DNA of 64,000 nucleotides, taken from assembly GCA_020555865.1 (NCBI GenBank), contig JAJCJJ010000001.1:372001-436000 (forward strand), read 5' to 3'. The position numbers and the translations under genes were made by a program. Source of the DNA: a bacterium 210917-DFI.7.65 (GTDB taxonomy: Bacteria > Bacillota > Clostridia > Oscillospirales > Oscillospiraceae). Below the pieces are notes generated by a model. It saw only the letters and a list, made by a program, of their open reading frames with translations. It was not told the DNA's origin and did no database searches. Positions 18,189 to 27,400 of this stretch are shown here, one piece after another. Within the stretch, counting starts at the first letter, position 1. Every line of letters starts with the position of its first letter.

Positions 18189-18488
18189 ATGGATTTTTAC
18201 ATTATCAAATCCCCATCCAGGGGTACGATTGATATCCTGATGCGTCGAAAGGGCTCAAACTCCAAGGAGCTGCCTCCTTATGGCGTGGATGCTGTCGGCC
18301 TGGTGCAGGGGCGGATGATCGAAATGGTCGTTGCCTCGGATATCGCGGAAAAGGCCACCGGCGTTACGGTGGAGGACATCAAGGGCAGTTGCCCGCAGAA
18401 CATGATTCTGCTGGCAATTTTCGGCGATACAGCCGCTGTGGAGGACGCTATGGCGGAGATCCAGCGGAAGATGGAGAAGAAGGGGTAA
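18189..18488 (+). CDS. Divergent BMC-domain protein
   Basis: 99 residues. After a non-BMC start (MDFYIIKSPSRGTIDILMRR) the segment DAVGLVQGRMIEMVVASDIA ... ILLAIFGDTAAVEDAMAEIQ aligns with the BMC-H core ([20 protein letters not shown] ... [12 protein letters not shown]) in length and spacing, including the GD turn. The usual lysine and pore residues are missing. It is probably a minor shell or adaptor protein. RBS AAAGGA is present, 16 bp after eutJ. Confidence 0.7.
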   Translation: MDFYIIKSPSRGTIDILMRRKGSNSKELPPYGVDAVGLVQGRMIEMVVASDIAEKATGVTVEDIKGSCPQNMILLAIFGDTAAVEDAMAEIQRKMEKKG

Positions 18489-18494
18489 AAAACC

Positions 18495-18764
18495 ATGTTA
18501 ACGGTGAAATTGATCGATACGATCTGGGCAACCAGAAAAGCAGAGTCTCTGAATGGATTGAAGTTCATGCTGGCCGAAGTGATCGGCGGCGGCCCGGACG
18601 CTGGCAAACGTCTGGTCGTTGTGGATATCATCAGCGCCGGCATTGGAGAACGCGTAATCGTAACCACCGGTTCCAGTGCGAGAAGAATGGTTGGTGACGA
18701 TACGATTCCCGTGGATGCCGCGGTAATTGGCATTATTGATGAAGACTGTGAATTTGGCGAGTAA
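18495..18764 (+). CDS. eutN: Pentameric vertex shell protein (BMC-P, EutN/CcmL)
   Basis: 89 residues. Typical EutN/CcmL sequence: N-terminal TVKLIDTIWATRKAESLNGLK, central GKRLVVVDIISAGIGERVIVTTGSSAR and C-terminal DAAVIGIIDE. Pentamers of this family close the vertices of the polyhedral shell. It is the only BMC-P gene here, so it is needed for a closed particle. Confidence 0.95.
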   Translation: MLTVKLIDTIWATRKAESLNGLKFMLAEVIGGGPDAGKRLVVVDIISAGIGERVIVTTGSSARRMVGDDTIPVDAAVIGIIDEDCEFGE

Positions 18765-18779
18765 CAGGAGGTGTTCATT

Positions 18780-20108
18780 ATGAGTCTTCTTGAGCAGGTG
18801 AAAGAAGCCGGTGTTATCGGCGCTGGCGGTGCGGGATTCCCAACCCATGCCAAGCTGAACTGCAAGGCCGAATACATCCTCATGAACGGCGCGGAGTGCG
18901 AACCGCTGCTCCGGGTGGATCAGCAGTTGATGGCCATGTATCCCGACGAGATCATTAAGGGGTTCAAGGCAGCCGGAGAGTTGGTCGGCGCAAAGAAGGC
19001 AATCATCGGCATCAAGGGCAAACACCATGATGTCATTGAGATTTTGGAAGAACATATCAAAACGCTGGGGGTGGGCGATTATGTATCCGTCGGTATCCTG
19101 CCGGATATTTACCCCGCCGGCGACGAGCAGGTGCTGGTTTATCAGTTGACTGGCCGCGTGGTGCCGGAGGCCGGCATCCCCATCAATGTGGGTTGCGTGG
19201 TTATCAACTCCGAGACCTGCCTGAACGTATACCATGCACAAAGCGGAAAAGCTGTCACGGAGAAATACATCACTTTGGCCGGCGATATTCCGCAGCGCAA
19301 AACCGTGAAGGTGCCTGTAGGTACGCCTGTGCTCGACGTTCTGAAAATGAGCGGTATCGAGGACTTCAGCAACTACGGCGTTGTCGGCGGCGGCCCTATG
19401 ATGGGTCCCCTGCTGACCGATCTGAGCGGCTATATCACTAAGAAGGACAAGGGCTTTATCATTCTGAAAAAGGATCATCCGTTGATTAAGAGAAAGTCCT
19501 ATACCTTTGATCAGGCACGGCGGATCAACCGTTCCGCCTGTGAGCAGTGCCGTATGTGTACGGATCTGTGCCCGCGGTACCTTTTGGGGCACAATATGCA
19601 GCCCCACAAGATGATGCGTGTTCTGAGCTATGCACCCGACGATATTCAGGCGCAGCTGCCCGCATCGCTGTGCTGCCAGTGTAACCTGTGCGAATACTTC
19701 TCCTGCCCGGCCAACCTGCATCCGCGTTTGACCAATGCGATCTTCAAGCAGAATATGGCAGGGGCAAAGGTTCGCTATCAGCCGACCGAAACTGAGTTCC
19801 ATGTGCGTGATGCACGCAAGTACCGTCTGGTACCCAGCAAACGCTTGGTGGCCCGTTTGGGACTGCGTGAGTTCGATCAGCCCGCTCCCTGGACCGAAGA
19901 AACGATTACTCCCGCCGAGGTACATATCGCTACCAGCCAGCATGTGGGCGCACCTGCAGTCCCGGTAGTTTCCACCGGCGACCGTGTTACGGCCGGCCAG
20001 CTGATCGGCAAGGTTCCTGACGGCGCGCTGGGCGCCCCGATCCATGCCAGTGTCTCCGGCACGGTGAGTGCATGCGGAAACGACTTTATTGTGATAAGGA
20101 TGGGTTGA
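18780..20108 (+). CDS. PduS/RnfC-like flavo-iron-sulfur oxidoreductase
   Basis: 442 residues from ATG 18780 (AGGAGG ahead). An N-terminal NADH/FMN-binding part begins VIGAGGAGFPTHAKL; two 4Fe-4S motifs follow (CEQCRMCTDLCP and CCQCNLCEYFSCP); the C-terminal barrel-sandwich segment is HASVSGTVSACG. PduS reduces cobalamin in B12-dependent loci; in this B12-free locus a role in moving electrons from NADH across the shell, with the PduT-like protein that starts two bases later, is more sensible (inference). Confidence 0.88.
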   Translation: MSLLEQVKEAGVIGAGGAGFPTHAKLNCKAEYILMNGAECEPLLRVDQQLMAMYPDEIIKGFKAAGELVGAKKAIIGIKGKHHDVIEILEEHIKTLGVGDYVSVGILPDIYPAGDEQVLVYQLTGRVVPEAGIPINVGCVVINSETCLNVYHAQSGKAVTEKYITLAGDIPQRKTVKVPVGTPVLDVLKMSGIEDFSNYGVVGGGPMMGPLLTDLSGYITKKDKGFIILKKDHPLIKRKSYTFDQARRINRSACEQCRMCTDLCPRYLLGHNMQPHKMMRVLSYAPDDIQAQLPASLCCQCNLCEYFSCPANLHPRLTNAIFKQNMAGAKVRYQPTETEFHVRDARKYRLVPSKRLVARLGLREFDQPAPWTEETITPAEVHIATSQHVGAPAVPVVSTGDRVTAGQLIGKVPDGALGAPIHASVSGTVSACGNDFIVIRMG

Positions 20109-20109
20109 T

Positions 20110-20658
20110 ATGGCTATTGCAATTGGAATGGTTGAATTTTCCAGTATCGCCCGCGGTATCTACGCGGCCGATCAGATGGTCAAGATTTCCGAAGTCGAGA
20201 TCGTGACCGCACAGACGATCTGCCCCGGTAAATACATTGCCCTGGTCGAGGGCGATGTGGCCGCTGTGCAGGATTCCGTCCACATTGGCGAGAAATTCGC
20301 CGGCGAGTACTTTGTGGATTCCCTGGTGATCCCCAATGTGCATCACGGCATCTTCCCCGCTATCACTGGCGCGACAATGCCTGAGCATGTAACCGCGCTG
20401 GGTATCTTCGAAACATTCTCTGTAGCGACCATGATCACGGCAGCCGACCAGATTCTGAAGGCTGCGGAGCTGGAAGCGATCGAGATTCGTTTGGGCACTG
20501 GCTTGGGCGGCAAGTCCTTCTTCACCTTCACCGGTGACGTGGCTGCCGTGGAAACCGGTGTGGAAGCCGGCCGCGGGGTAGCAGAAACCAAGGGCCTGAT
20601 GGTGGATGCGGAAGTCATTCCGTCTCCCTCGGATAGACTCGTGCCTTCCGTGCTGTGA
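20110..20658 (+). CDS. PduT-like BMC-T shell protein with iron-sulfur pore Cys
   Basis: 182 residues, two BMC domains (starting near residues 3 and 96). The sole pore-loop cysteine, Cys38 in AQTICPGKY, is at the position that in PduT trimers supplies a ligand to a central [4Fe-4S] cluster. This suggests an electron conduit through the shell, consistent with the adjacent PduS-like gene. The start lies two bases after the pduS stop, so the two are translationally coupled. Confidence 0.9.
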   Translation: MAIAIGMVEFSSIARGIYAADQMVKISEVEIVTAQTICPGKYIALVEGDVAAVQDSVHIGEKFAGEYFVDSLVIPNVHHGIFPAITGATMPEHVTALGIFETFSVATMITAADQILKAAELEAIEIRLGTGLGGKSFFTFTGDVAAVETGVEAGRGVAETKGLMVDAEVIPSPSDRLVPSVL

Positions 20659-20719
20659 GGTTAGCAGCATGTGCGGGCGTTGTGCATAACAGCAAAATAT
20701 TTGAGGAGGTGAAATTGAA

Positions 20720-21448
20720 ATGAAAAAGTTGGTTTGCGAAAAAGACATTCAGAAACTGGTGAATGAAGGTAAAAAAGTTTGCTATGTCTCGGAGGACACT
20801 TTGGTGACGCCCTCCGCGAAAGACGCTGCAAGAACCGCTGGCATTGAGATTTCTTATGGTGAGGAACCAAAAGCATGCTGCTGTGAGGCTTCGGCCGCAC
20901 CGGTCGCCGCTGCTGCAGCGCCCGCTCCGGTGGCTGCCCCGGCTCCTGCTCCTGCTTGCGACGCGCCTGCCGAGATCAGCAGCGATATGATTTATCAGGT
21001 GCTCAAGGTGATGGCGGATAAGGGAATGCTGGGCGACATGTTCAACAACGTGGCCGGTGTGGCCGACGCGCCTTATCTGTGCGAAAAGGATGCTTCCGGG
21101 CTGAAGGTAGTCCGTGGCAGTACGGTTCGTATGGATGAGTTCTTCGAGGGCAACCCCAGAGTGAAGTATCAGGAATTGATCGACAAGAACGATTCCAATA
21201 TCAGTTCCGGTCTGCTGGTCATCGATCACGATACCTATGAGTGGACGCAGAACTACGATGAGAACGATTACGTCATCGAGGGTACTTTCGTGGTTACGAT
21301 CAATGGTAAGAGCTATACGGCTAATGCTGGCGACTGCATCTTCATCCCCAATGGTGCTTCCGTCGTGATGGGTTCCAAAGACCATTGCTGCAAGGTGTTT
21401 TACAACACGTATCCCTCCAATTGGGCGGATCTGATGGAAGAGAACTAA
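20720..21448 (+). CDS. eutQ: EutQ-like cupin protein (acetate kinase type)
   Basis: 242 residues. A EutQ N-terminal segment (MKKLVCEKDIQKLVNEGKKV), then a Cys cluster CCCE and a long Ala/Pro linker (about residues 54-82), then the cupin (GLLVIDHDTYEWTQNYDEND ... GDCIFIPNGASVVMGS). EutQ is reported to have acetate kinase activity and to help microcompartment assembly. With no phosphotransacylase in the window, how acetyl-CoA would reach acetyl phosphate is open. Confidence 0.88.
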   Translation: MKKLVCEKDIQKLVNEGKKVCYVSEDTLVTPSAKDAARTAGIEISYGEEPKACCCEASAAPVAAAAAPAPVAAPAPAPACDAPAEISSDMIYQVLKVMADKGMLGDMFNNVAGVADAPYLCEKDASGLKVVRGSTVRMDEFFEGNPRVKYQELIDKNDSNISSGLLVIDHDTYEWTQNYDENDYVIEGTFVVTINGKSYTANAGDCIFIPNGASVVMGSKDHCCKVFYNTYPSNWADLMEEN

Positions 21449-21461
21449 GGAGGAATAAACA

Positions 21462-22241
21462 ATGCAGGCACTTGGGATGATCGAGACCAAAGGATTGATC
21501 GGAGCGATTGAAAGCGCAGATACCATGCTCAAGGCTGCTGAAGTGGCGCTTCTGGAAAAAACGCATATCGGCGGCGGACTGGTTACTGTTTGTGTCGTCG
21601 GTGACGTGGGGGCGGTGAAAGCTGCTGTGGATGCAGGCGCCGCTGCTGCACAGCGTGTCGGCGAACTGATCTCGGTGCATGTGATTCCGCGCCCTCACTC
21701 CTCGCTGGATGGCTTGATCGTCAATGTCCATCCGCTGACGCAGGATCTGGAGCCGGAAGATCCCGATCCGGAGGATCCGGACCCGGATCCGGAGGACGAT
21801 ACTGAGCCTCCTGCACCCGGCCCCGATGCGGAGCCTGCCGTGGAGGAGGAGAGCGAACCCGCTGAGGCGGAGGCTCCTGTGAAGCCTGCGGAGGAAGCAA
21901 AGAAAGCCGATTCCGGCGTTGAGAAGATCGAAGAAAAACGCGAGATCGAAAAAGCGGTGACGAAGGTTTCTGAAAAATCCGCAGAAAAGGCAGCGTCTAA
22001 CGCGGAAAAAACCGCCAAGGATAAAGGTGAAACGACCGAGCTGAAGAAAACTGCGGTGGATACGTGGGTCAAAGATCTGGGGACTGAACAGGCCCTGGCA
22101 AAGCTGGATACGCTGGCCGTTGTCAAGCTGCGCCGCCTGGCCCGCGAATACAAGGCTTTCGGCATTGCTGGGCGCGCGATTTCCAAGGCCGACAAAGGCA
22201 TGCTGTTGGCGGAGTTTCGCGCGTATTATGAAAACAATTGA
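21462..22241 (+). CDS. BMC-H shell protein with acidic linker and extra C-terminal domain
   Basis: 259 residues. Residues 1-85 are a standard BMC-H domain ([42 protein letters not shown]). Residues 92-180 are an acidic Asp-Pro/Glu-Pro rich linker encoded by short repeats (21749-21800), then a charged helical region. Residues about 200-259 ([20 protein letters not shown] ... [15 protein letters not shown]) resemble a helix-extended-loop-helix of the Rho N-terminal/SAP kind. The tail may bind cargo, the nucleoid or RNA. Unlike PduK, no C-terminal Cys-rich site is present. Confidence 0.85.
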   Translation: MQALGMIETKGLIGAIESADTMLKAAEVALLEKTHIGGGLVTVCVVGDVGAVKAAVDAGAAAAQRVGELISVHVIPRPHSSLDGLIVNVHPLTQDLEPEDPDPEDPDPDPEDDTEPPAPGPDAEPAVEEESEPAEAEAPVKPAEEAKKADSGVEKIEEKREIEKAVTKVSEKSAEKAASNAEKTAKDKGETTELKKTAVDTWVKDLGTEQALAKLDTLAVVKLRRLAREYKAFGIAGRAISKADKGMLLAEFRAYYENN

Positions 22242-22290
22242 CAATATCCAAATCTGAATGCATAATGATTTTTTGAAAGGAGGAACCAGA

Positions 22291-23859
22291 ATGGAGAACT
22301 TTGATTATGATCTGCAATCCGTTCAGGAGGCGCGTAATCTGGCTCGTCTGGGCAAGATCGCAACCGATAAGCTGGCGGATTATACGGAGGAGCAGATTGA
22401 CAAAATTCTGCAGAACATGGTTCGTGTCGCAGAGGAAAACGCTGTGATGCTGGCAAAGATGGCAGTTGAGGAGACCGGTTTTGGTAAGGTTGAGGATAAG
22501 ACCTACAAGAACCACATGGCATCCACGATCGTATATAATTACATCAAGGATATGAAGTGCTCCGGCATCATCCATGAGGATCCCGTGAACAAGATGATGG
22601 AAGTTGCTGATCCCGTGGGTCTGATCATGGGTATCGTTCCTTCCACCAACCCCACTTCTACTGCGATTTACAAGTCCATGATCGCGATCAAGGCTCGTAA
22701 CGCAATTGTCTTCTCTCCCCATCCCTCTGCACTGCAGTGCACCCTGAAGGCTGCTACGCTGATGCGTGATGCCGCTGTGGCTGCAGGCGCACCTGAGAAC
22801 GTGATCGGCTGCCTGTCCATGCCTTCCATGGGCGCTACCGATGAGCTGATGAAGTGCAAGGAGACTTCCATGATCATCGCTACCGGCGGCCCCGGCATGG
22901 TGAAGGCTGCATACAGCGCTGGTAAGCCTGCTCTGGGCGTCGGCGCCGGTAACTCTCCTTCCTACATTGAGCGTACCGCTGATGTGGCACAGTCCGTCAA
23001 GGAGATCCTGGCTTCCAAGACCTTTGATAACGGTACTGTCTGCGCTTCCGAGCAGTCCGTGATCTGCGAAGAGTGCAACCGCGATCAGGTTATCGCTGAG
23101 TTCAAGAAGCAGGGCGGTTACTTCATGACCGCTGAAGAGACCGCTAAGGTCTGCAACCTGCTGTTCAAGAACGGCGGCCACAGCATGAGCGCTAAGTTCG
23201 TGGGCCGTAGCGCGCAGGTTATTGCAACCGCAGCTGGCATCAGCATTCCCGACGGCACCCGCGTGCTGATCGGTGAGCAGCAGGGTGTTGGCGATGGTTA
23301 TCCTCTGTCCTATGAGAAGTTGACCACCGTTCTGGCATTCTATACTGTCCGCGATTGGCACGAGGCTTGCGAGCTGAGCATCAAGCTGTTGCAGAACGGT
23401 ATCGGCCACACCATGAACATCCACACCAACGATCCTCAGATCGTTCGTGAGTTCTCCCGCAAGCCCGCTTCCCGTATCCTGGTCAACACCGGCGGTACGC
23501 AGGGCGGCACCGGTGCCAGCACAGCTCTGGCTCCTGCGTTCACGCTGGGCTGCGGCACTTGGGGCGGCAGTGCCACCTCTGAGAACGTGACACCCATGAA
23601 CCTGGTCAACATCAAGAAGGTTGTTTACGGCCTGAAAGATGTCACCACGCTGGCACAGAGTGATCCCACGTTCCGTCCCGACTTCGGTTGCTGCCGTGGC
23701 AGCAACGCTGCGGGCGCGCAGCCTTCCCCCATGCAGTTCAGCGGCAGCTGCAACTGCACCACCGGCAACCAGGGCCTTCCTGCACAGGACGGCATCGACG
23801 GCAAGCAGCTGCTCGAACTGGTGAACGAGCTGGTCAACGCCATGAAGGGCGGCAACTGA
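22291..23859 (+). CDS. cutF: CoA-acylating acetaldehyde dehydrogenase (CutF-type)
   Basis: 522 residues from ATG 22291 (AAAGGAGG). It converts acetaldehyde, CoA and NAD+ to acetyl-CoA and NADH. Catalytic Cys251 lies in FDNGTVCASEQS; IERTADVAQSVKEIL and GHTMNIHTNDPQ are family motifs. After the enzyme ends near residue 455 there is a Cys/Gly/Asn-rich linker (FGCCRGSN, SGSCNCTTGN) and an amphipathic C-terminal helix DGKQLLELVNELVNAMKG, a clear encapsulation peptide. It pairs with cutO for redox balance inside the shell. Confidence 0.92.
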   Translation: MENFDYDLQSVQEARNLARLGKIATDKLADYTEEQIDKILQNMVRVAEENAVMLAKMAVEETGFGKVEDKTYKNHMASTIVYNYIKDMKCSGIIHEDPVNKMMEVADPVGLIMGIVPSTNPTSTAIYKSMIAIKARNAIVFSPHPSALQCTLKAATLMRDAAVAAGAPENVIGCLSMPSMGATDELMKCKETSMIIATGGPGMVKAAYSAGKPALGVGAGNSPSYIERTADVAQSVKEILASKTFDNGTVCASEQSVICEECNRDQVIAEFKKQGGYFMTAEETAKVCNLLFKNGGHSMSAKFVGRSAQVIATAAGISIPDGTRVLIGEQQGVGDGYPLSYEKLTTVLAFYTVRDWHEACELSIKLLQNGIGHTMNIHTNDPQIVREFSRKPASRILVNTGGTQGGTGASTALAPAFTLGCGTWGGSATSENVTPMNLVNIKKVVYGLKDVTTLAQSDPTFRPDFGCCRGSNAAGAQPSPMQFSGSCNCTTGNQGLPAQDGIDGKQLLELVNELVNAMKGGN

Positions 23860-23922
23860 TCCTTCATTGCGACCGTATAAGAAGTAAATTTTTACACGAA
23901 TTTATTTTAGGAGGAAACTATA

Positions 23923-24219
23923 ATGATTAAGAATGAAGCTTTGGGTATGATCGAAACTAAGGGCCTGATTGGTTCTATTGAAGCAGCCGATGCCATGGTC
24001 AAGGCAGCAAATGTTTACCTGATCGGCAAAGTCCATGTGGGCGGCGGTCTCGTGACCGTTATGGTTCGCGGCGACGTCGGTGCTGTTAAGGCTGCTACCG
24101 ATGCCGGTGCAGCTGCTGCACAGCGTGTTGGCGAACTGATTTCCGTCCATGTCATTCCCCGTCCCCATGTGGAAGTTGAGAGCATCCTGCCCTCCGTGGA
24201 CAAGGAAGGCGTTAAGTAA
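23923..24219 (+). CDS. Major hexameric shell protein (BMC-H)
   Basis: 98 residues, canonical [24 protein letters not shown], pore loop [36 protein letters not shown]. This is probably the main facet protein. It is nearly identical over 80 residues to the BMC-H part of the gene at 21462. It is the last gene of the operon, followed by a strong terminator. Confidence 0.95.
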   Translation: MIKNEALGMIETKGLIGSIEAADAMVKAANVYLIGKVHVGGGLVTVMVRGDVGAVKAATDAGAAAAQRVGELISVHVIPRPHVEVESILPSVDKEGVK

Positions 24220-24252
24220 TTTGACGGCTGAGCTTTCTGCTTAAGCAAAACC

Positions 24253-24287
24253 AAAAAGGGCGTGCGCGTTGGTGCACGCCCTTTTTT
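24253..24287 (+). terminator. Terminator of the cut operon
   Basis: Stem AAAAAGGGCGTGC with GCACGCCCTTTTT and a T6 run. It closes a unit running from 8466 to here, about 15.8 kb. Confidence 0.9.
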
Positions 24288-24479
24288 GGAACACGCAATG
24301 TAAAATTAAAGTAAGGTTTTCGTTAGACGTTCTATTGAGAATAGCGAAAGAAACGCCAATAAATCAAAAGCAGACAATCCTCGCGTAGCATTTTCCCCGA
24401 CACACACTTAGCATGAGCATAGAGCCATCACTCTGATATGCATCCGTTTGCATACCACTTATGTTTAAGGAGGAAAGTT

Positions 24480-27400
24480 ATGAACAAGAAATTGTCCCTG
24501 GCATTGGCAACCGGCGCATTGTGCGTTTGTGCGATGACTGTCCCGGCAATGGCTGCCGACTACATCAAGGGCGAAACACCTATTTTCGAAGGCGCCGCTG
24601 TCGGCGCGAACGATGTGACCATCTACAACGACAAGATTGCAGTTTCCTTTGCGGTCGATACGCCCAACTACTGGAACATGACCGGCGGTTCCATTATGGA
24701 TATCGGTATTATGGGAGCCGGCGGCAATGAGTACGGCTATGATATGACCAACGATGTTGAGTTTTTGGTTGATCTTTGGACGGCTACCGGCAGCTACAAC
24801 GGTGAAAACCTGCTGACCGATGTAGACTGCGACGTGAAGCTTAACGATGCAAAAGATACTGTTACGGTGACGATGAAAACCCGTTATTGGGTGGCAGATG
24901 CCGATAAGAACGGCACCAATGATGATAAACAGTTCGGTGCGTTGCAGAAGCCTTTGAATGTGACGACAACCTACACGCTGAAAGACGGCAATAATTATGT
25001 CACTATGGTGACTAAGGTGGAGAACCCCTCCGGCAACAAGGTCACCTATAAAAACATGTACAGCGGCTATTCCATTAGCACATTGGCGCAGAGTATGTTT
25101 GGTCCCTTCGGTTTTTATCCCGATATCAAAACAACCTACGCTGCAATTGGTATGGATTCTCGCGTACAGAACCCCTTCGGTGAGTTCGTGGTAACTTACA
25201 GTAAGGATTACGCGGTTTCCATGCAGTTGGATGACGCGGACGCTTACAAGGGTTCTTCCGGTTATAAGGACGTTTACAAGCTGCGCGACATCGCTCCCGG
25301 CAAGACCGAAACCTATGTAGGCGAGCTGTTGGTTTCCGGCGAGAGCGAAACGGCATCCATTATCAACCGCTACATTGAGCGCGAGAAGATCGCTGACTCG
25401 GCTACCCTCAGCGGCGTTGTGACCGATGCCAGCGGCAAGCCCGTGGAAGGCGCTTATGTGATCGTGAAGAAGCAGGGCAACTATTATGAAACGGCGGAGT
25501 CTGCGGCCTATACCGGCAATAAGAATGCTCCGGCCAACACGCTTGTTTCCAATATGCAGCCTCTGGCATGGGATATCACCGATGCCGAGGGCAAGTATTC
25601 CTTCACCTTGCCGAAAACCGGATGGAATGATGGCACGGAAAACATCGACGGAAATGGCGATTATACTTATAAGCTGAAGATCGAAGCGGCAGGCTACACC
25701 TCTGTGGAAACCGACCTGATCGAGCTGAAGGCTGACACCACGCAGGATCTGAAGATCGAGCAGGGCGCACAGGTCACCCTGAAAGCTGTGGATTCCAAGG
25801 GCAATCCCATTCCCTTCAAGGTCGTCATTTCCGGCATGACGTCTGAAATGAAGACATTGGGCGGCGCGGTGTATTTCTCTGATTCCCAGGCAAAGGACCG
25901 CTATGGCCTGAACTTCAATATGTCTCAGGCGGAGGACATCACTTTCACCGCCACGTATGGCGGCGGCTATACCTCCAAACCCGTGACCTATACTACAGAT
26001 GTAACCTCTAAGGGCGTTAACCATACTTTTGTAATCGATCAGGAGATCGATCCCAAGGCAGAGGGCTGGTACGCCATGGATAACCACAACCATTCTGACT
26101 TCGGCGACGGCTCCACCAGCATTGAGGATCTGTATAGTATCCAAATTGCTGAACAGCTGGACTTCAATGTGGTCACCGACCATGACTCCCGTGTGCATAA
26201 CCAGGAGATGTATGATATGGCCAAAGCCGACAAGCGGGTGTTTATTTCCGGCGACGAAATCTCTCCGGGCTGGGGCCACTGGAACATTCTGAACATCCCC
26301 TTCGGCTCCACGGATGAAATGAAGCTGAGCCCCATCAATCCTTCTGAGGCAACCCCCCAGGATATTATTGCCATGGGCCACAGCTTCAACAACGCTATTG
26401 TCAACCTGAACCATCCTTACAGTGACTACGGTTTCCTGAGAAACCAGGAGAGCGTGAAAGGCGGTACCGAAAAGGGCTGGGATGGTTTTGATCTGCTGGA
26501 AATCCAGTCCACGCTGGATCTGACGGGCATGGAAAAGCTCAGTGCTGCGGAGTGGAAGAACATTGACCTTCAGCACCTGAACAAGACCATTCCGGAGGCA
26601 TATGCAAACCAGGATATGCGCACCCTGATCTCTGCCATGGCATTCTGGAACGAGGGCATTCCGAAGTATCTGAATGCCGGCTCCGATGCCCATGACGCAC
26701 ACTCCACTACGCTGTACTCCGGCTATATCCGCTTGTATGCGCACCTGGACAACTATGATCTGGACACCTATCTGGATGCCCTGCGCGCGGGCAATGATTA
26801 CATCACCATGGGCCCGATCCTGTTCCCCGATGAAAAGAATATGTTTGGCGCCACGCTTGAAGCCAAGGCCGGCGATGAGCTGACGCTGAGCATGGATGTT
26901 CAGTCGGTCAACGGCATGGATAAGGTTTATCTGTGGCGCAACGGTATCTGCATCGGCACGCAGGAACTCAAAGGTACCACCGATCGTACGGAAGTTACCT
27001 TTAAGACGCCTGCTGCGGCCGGCGAGCATGTGTGGTATAGTTACACCGCCGTGGATTCCAACGGCAAGTGGGCTGTCACCAACCCGATCTGGGTCAAGAG
27101 CGAGGGCGGTTTCAGCGACGTTCTGCCCGAGAGCTGGTATTTCTCCAGCGTAATGGATGTCAATGAGAAGGGCTTGATGAACGGCACCGGCGACGGTACA
27201 ACGTTCAGCCCCAACGGCACTACCACCCGTGCTATGGTTGCCACCGTCCTCTACCGCATGTCCGGTGAAACCACCGGCGCTGCTGCAGATGCGGCCAAGA
27301 CCTTTAGCGATGTGGGAGCCAACCAGTGGTATGCTGCTGCGGTCGACTGGGCGGCAGATAACGGCATCGTTACCGGCTATAACGGCAAGTTTAATCCCAA

